From the NCBI GenBank assembly GCA_050874385.1, contig JBNMKO010000112.1, positions 1 through 9,144 of the forward strand: a stretch of 9,144 nucleotides of DNA. Direction: 5' to 3'. This document shows, one piece after another, positions 7,201 through 9,144 of this stretch (position 1 is its first letter; every line of letters begins with the position of its first letter). This stretch comes from CAG-882 sp050874385. Its GTDB lineage: Bacteria; Bacillota; Clostridia; Lachnospirales; Lachnospiraceae. Position numbers and translations under genes: made by a program. The notes under the pieces were generated by a model, which had not been told where the DNA came from, ran no database searches, and saw only the letters and a program-made list of their open reading frames with translations.

Positions 7201-7654
7201 CACTCACGTTGAGGTTTTCAATGACTCCATGCTCCTCGACATATCGAAATATCGCGGTCACATATCCTTCTCCCGTAAAATTAACTCCTGATATCGTATA
7301 TCCGTTTCCGTTAAAATGTCCGTCAAACACTGGAACCATAACCACATCCGTACCTGTAAAGTCGAGGTCATTTTTAAGCTCAATATTTTTGTTTAACGAC
7401 CATGAATCTATGTAGCAGTTGGAGGCAAAATCCAAAAATTCGGCGACGGTTGTTATATATATTGTCTCCGTCTCATCCTGCGGCTCCGAACCCTGATTTT
7501 CCTCTCCACTGTCACTTTGAACTTCATCTCCCGCATAAACCGTAAGCACATTTAAACCGGGTATTCCCACATAGGGAACACTTCCTGCCACCAACGCCGT
7601 CGTAAGAGCGTACAATCCAAGCTTTTTTAATTTAATTTCATTCCTGCTTTTCAT
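4244..7654 (-). CDS. Exported GLUG-repeat surface protein with helical insert and C-terminal membrane anchor
   Basis: A large cell-envelope protein of unknown function. Numbering is from the first ATG (7663). An N-terminal basic region and hydrophobic stretch (to about 44, ending VYAG) form a signal peptide. Residues 45-70 are acidic and low-complexity. A GLUG-type beta-solenoid region (about 145-340) has six GGIxG-like units (near 167, 193, 221, 276, 305, 331). About 341-688 is long, polar and heptad-like, probably coiled-coil. Solenoid repeats resume at 689-845 (GGIAG near 707, 759, 814; GGICG near 788). Residues 904-962 resemble a bacterial surface beta-grasp (Flg_new-like) repeat. A transmembrane helix (about 1081-1106) and a basic cytoplasmic tail follow; there is no LPXTG. 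Three ATGs (7663, 7660, 7654) follow the site AGGAG at 7665-7669. Its 10-base spacing favours 7654, giving 1136 residues and a 17-base overlap with the transporter gene. Confidence 0.9.
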   Translation of the reverse strand: MKSRNEIKLKKLGLYALTTALVAGSVPYVGIPGLNVLTVYAGDEVQSDSGEENQGSEPQDETETIYITTVAEFLDFASNCYIDSWSLNKNIELKNDLDFTGTDVVMVPVFDGHFNGNGYTISGVNFTGEGYVTAIFRYVEEHGVIENLNVSGSISAVDEQECVGGIVGSNYGTIKNCSFDGNVSGKTTIGGIAAFNKSTGIIKRCTVSGRITGSYYTGGITGINHGIITSCTNSAGVNDDSAWVESEDENSSNIIGSLTSDDKTTMRSGIDAGGISGFSDGIIASCNNSGQIGYEHVGYNIGGIVGRQSGIVSACVNSGKIYGRKDVGGIVGQMEPYIEVVEAEKIRNSVDELHDLLNKTFDDLTATKNAMHDDFADLILNADRAVDTGHVMADEVSSFVNSNLDQMDLVVERVEYVSDSMPGILDSFTASMDSMNSMAEWIKRLKNDTDIQGQLNANAGDKEQYDAAINQIDDAIQRFNDSVANGSWQDIENILKDENGDYKNFSDLTEDDLKAVVEKVVDILKNAEDMSNAAGDVADGINKITDILKPYFDNAGSAARTDIENAANEVQNAVTHTKNAVDGIKAVVNYLNAQSDIRFTRLSADFDTHRNELYNEVKSISAGLSKLNDDASVHSDIVNQDFKQINDKIDEIFNLILDKVEAYIELDTNNLYDDVSDEEIDAETTGRVDSCNNVGDVSADINVGGIAGSMAIDTDDLEDSAAGKTEISLGNRYLTKCIVNNCQNNGYITSKKDGAGGIAGYMKLGIVRESRSFGSVNSSDGGYAGGICGQSLSMIVDSYALCSVSANKYVGGIAGYGNVIRDCYAMVNLEAESGRVGAIAGQTTAYEDEEKENDENVTGNFYVDNGIHGIDGISYIGVAEPIEYDKLLETRGLPVDFKQLRVTFRVDDIYVGRQTLSYGEPLSQLKFPATPFREGYYVVWPDLSDEVMTGNIVVNGEYVNNVTSVESSEKDGSGKSYAIVSDNFTDATSLSVTSSKMELPSEAHMKENVIYKLSVSDVSDVTSNEINVRLLNPYDKVKLYRFDGVTWAEIEYTTKGSYVQTVLDGTEGEFCLVNEAINPMIYVAVGGGAAGVILLVVLVKVVKAGKNRRKRKKLAASEGQDAQDNKSETDGKSEDV
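5129..5602 (-). repeat. Second block of GLUG-type repeats (C-terminal half of solenoid)
   Basis: It encodes residues about 688-845. It opens with the second half of a repeat (GRVDSCNNVGDVSADIN), then has units beginning GGIAG, GGIAG, GGICG, GGIAG and a degenerate GAIAG. At the DNA level this shows as the recurring antisense word gc(a/g)attcc(t/g)cc. The units are diverged, not recent duplications. Confidence 0.8.
6644..7168 (-). repeat. First block of GLUG-type repeats
   Basis: It encodes residues about 166-340 with six units starting GGI(V/A/T/S). Most have a cysteine 13 residues after the first glycine (Cys180, 234, 289, 318; 15 residues for Cys208), followed by a small-residue/G-x-V/I-x-G strand. 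The repeat length is about 26-29 residues, except for a longer acidic loop around 240-270. Confidence 0.82.
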
Positions 7655-9144
7655 CTTCATCATGCTCCTCTAACTTTTCATTGTCATCCTGTTTCTGTTC
7701 AATATTGCCCGCGCTAACAAACAGATTAGCATTTCCTCTTATGAAGCCATGCATCTCGCCGACAATATTTCCGTCAACCTGACCACTCACAATTCCATCC
7801 ACGCGGATAAGTCCCGTCGTCTTTTCCATCTTGAGCGGAATGGATACCGCAAAGGATGTCTTTTCGATAACCTTCTCACCGAGAAGAAGAATCTGTGGCA
7901 GCGCGAACATTACTATGATAATAGAAATAATTGTACCACGTCCAAGACACTGACCAATTCCACATATAGCTCCATCGGATGACATCTGACCGATAAGTAT
8001 TCCGGCTATCGCGAGCATCGTTCCCGATGTCACGATTGTAGGGAATGCAAAGTTCATGGTCTCGATAATAGCCTGTTCCTTGCTCATCTTATCCTTGAGT
8101 TCCATATAACGTCCTGAGATAACAATCGCGTAGTCGATATTTGCACCCATCTGAATTGAGCTTACGATAAGGTAGCTCATAAAGAAAAGGTTCTTATTCT
8201 GCAATGCCGGGAATGAGAAGTTAATCCATATAGCTCCCTGAATTACAAGGATGAGGAGCACAGGCATTCCGGCAGACTTGAAAGTAAACAAAAGTACAAC
8301 AAGCACCGCAAGGATTGAAACCACATTTACAACCGTGTTGTCGACCTGGAAGGTCTTATACAAATCATACTGGCTCATCGACTCACCCGGAATGAGAACC
8401 TCGCTCTCTGTATAATACACACCTGCCATGTCGTGCATCTTGTCGAGGAACCCAAATGTCTCATCGCCCTCCTCCGGAAGATTTAAGTACACAAGAATAC
8501 GGCTGTAGTTCTCGCCCTGAAGCTGGTCTTTTGCAACCTTCATAAGTGTGTGTGCTTCCTCAAGTGTGTCCATAAGGTCATCGTCAAGTGTGACATAACC
8601 CTCATCCACCTCGTCATAGAGGAACATTATCATATCGATGAGCGGCACACTGTAATTTGACAGACCATTTACAAGCTTTGCGTAATTTTCGTCATTAACC
8701 GCGTAAGCCATGTAGAGCAGCTCCGCAACCTCATAGTCAAGCTCCAAAAGTTCGGAAAACTCTCTTATAGTGAGCTTGTCGGCGAGCATATACCCGTCCA
8801 TCGCCTCAGTGTTTGCAAGACCCATACAGGATTCAACCTCATCACAAGCCTCAAGGTCAGCTATAAGCTTTGCCTCCTTGTCATAGCTGCCCGCCGGTAT
8901 CGTCAGCGCAACCATGTTGGACGCTCCAAAGCTCTCCTCAATCATCTCATCCACAACCTGCGAATCGCTCTGTATAGGTGTCTCTATCTGTGAATATCCA
9001 TAAACATAAGGACACTTTGATGAGATAAAATATGCGACAACAATAAGTCCTACAAACACAAAAGGCATGATAAATCTTGTCTTGTATGCAAACTTACCGA
9101 CAAATGGAATCTTAGGGATAAAGCTCTTGTGCTTTGTCTTATCC
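7638..9144 (-). CDS. MMPL/RND-family transporter, C-terminal half (partial, N-terminus beyond right edge)
   Basis: Inner-membrane transporter of the MMPL branch of the RND superfamily, usually proton-driven export of lipids, drugs or other amphipathic molecules; the substrate is unknown. The frame is open to position 9144: 25 residues precede the methionine at 9068, which is internal, and 501 residues are visible. Numbered from that Met: a membrane helix at about 4-18, an extracellular domain at 20-245, and five helices near 247-266, 269-289, 294-316, 342-361 and 377-397. This is the second six-helix half. GANIDYAIVISGRY (308-321) carries the Asp-Tyr pair (312-313) of the proton relay known in MmpL proteins. 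The C-terminus departs from the norm: a G-x-hydrophobic-x repeat (425-448), then a very acidic tail (DDNEKLEEHDEDEKQE). The gene overlaps the following surface-protein gene. The missing N-terminal half is assumed from family architecture. Confidence 0.9.
   Translation of the reverse strand, partial: DKTKHKSFIPKIPFVGKFAYKTRFIMPFVFVGLIVVAYFISSKCPYVYGYSQIETPIQSDSQVVDEMIEESFGASNMVALTIPAGSYDKEAKLIADLEACDEVESCMGLANTEAMDGYMLADKLTIREFSELLELDYEVAELLYMAYAVNDENYAKLVNGLSNYSVPLIDMIMFLYDEVDEGYVTLDDDLMDTLEEAHTLMKVAKDQLQGENYSRILVYLNLPEEGDETFGFLDKMHDMAGVYYTESEVLIPGESMSQYDLYKTFQVDNTVVNVVSILAVLVVLLFTFKSAGMPVLLILVIQGAIWINFSFPALQNKNLFFMSYLIVSSIQMGANIDYAIVISGRYMELKDKMSKEQAIIETMNFAFPTIVTSGTMLAIAGILIGQMSSDGAICGIGQCLGRGTIISIIIVMFALPQILLLGEKVIEKTSFAVSIPLKMEKTTGLIRVDGIVSGQVDGNIVGEMHGFIRGNANLFVSAGNIEQKQDDNEKLEEHDEDEKQE
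7665..7671 (-). promoter_or_regulatory. Ribosome binding site for the GLUG-repeat protein, inside the transporter gene
   Basis: AGAGGAG on the minus strand lies within the last codons of the transporter gene. Distances from AGGAG to the three in-frame ATGs are 1, 4 and 10 bases. The third (7654) has the best spacing and the first is too close to use. The overlap implies coupled translation. Confidence 0.65.
7725..7796 (-). repeat. Six tetrapeptide units G-x-hydrophobic-x at the transporter C-terminus
   Basis: The units are GIVS, GQVD, GNIV, GEMH, GFIR and GNAN, with glycine at every fourth position from residue 425 to 445 (numbered from the Met at 9068). The pattern resembles the short-strand repeats of bactofilin-type polymer-forming proteins, though it is much shorter than a whole bactofilin domain. 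Confidence 0.75.

Noticed and set aside
166..7796. CRISPR or mobile-element repeats
   Set aside because: The only repeats seen are protein-level GLUG and glycine-tetrad repeats within genes and the leader hairpin; no regular spacer array, terminal inverted repeats or target-site duplications were found.

Overview
The window looks like chromosomal DNA of an anaerobic Gram-positive clostridial bacterium, probably family Lachnospiraceae. The grounds are the moderate-to-low G+C, strong AGGAG-type ribosome binding sites, sigma-A-like promoters, a der-plsY pair, an atypical long PRPP-synthetase-like protein, and a membrane-anchored GLUG-repeat surface protein next to an MMPL transporter. Genus or species cannot be assigned from the sequence alone. 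No tRNA, rRNA, CRISPR array, insertion sequence or phage gene was seen, and coding density is high.

Layout. (1) Positions 1-1806, minus strand: der (ribosome-assembly GTPase, complete) followed 12 bases later by plsY (acyl-phosphate:glycerol-3-phosphate acyltransferase), which runs off the left edge. (2) Positions 1807-2095: a divergent control region with two back-to-back promoters whose -35 boxes are 9 bases apart. The rightward transcript begins with a strong 19-bp stem-loop. (3) Positions 2096-3301, plus strand: a divergent ribose-phosphate pyrophosphokinase of about 401 residues. (4) Positions 3346-3372: a compact hairpin that can act as a terminator for both converging units and overlaps the last codons of pgeF. 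(5) Positions 3367-9144, minus strand: a three-gene unit of overlapping genes. It comprises an MMPL/RND-type transporter (C-terminal half only; the gene enters from the right edge), a 1136-1139-residue exported, membrane-anchored GLUG-repeat protein, and pgeF (multicopper-oxidase-fold, LACC1/YfiH family).

How it may work. Der and PlsY are housekeeping (50S maturation and phosphatidic acid synthesis). The PRPP-synthetase homologue would supply or sense PRPP for nucleotide, histidine and tryptophan synthesis. The right-hand operon is the accessory-looking part. A proton-driven exporter ends in a glycine-every-fourth-residue repeat, and it is translationally coupled to a large surface protein whose GLUG beta-solenoid is split by about 350 residues of helix. 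That gene is in turn coupled to pgeF, whose E. coli homologue removes wrongly built peptidoglycan precursors. The overlaps support co-expression; a common envelope function is inference.
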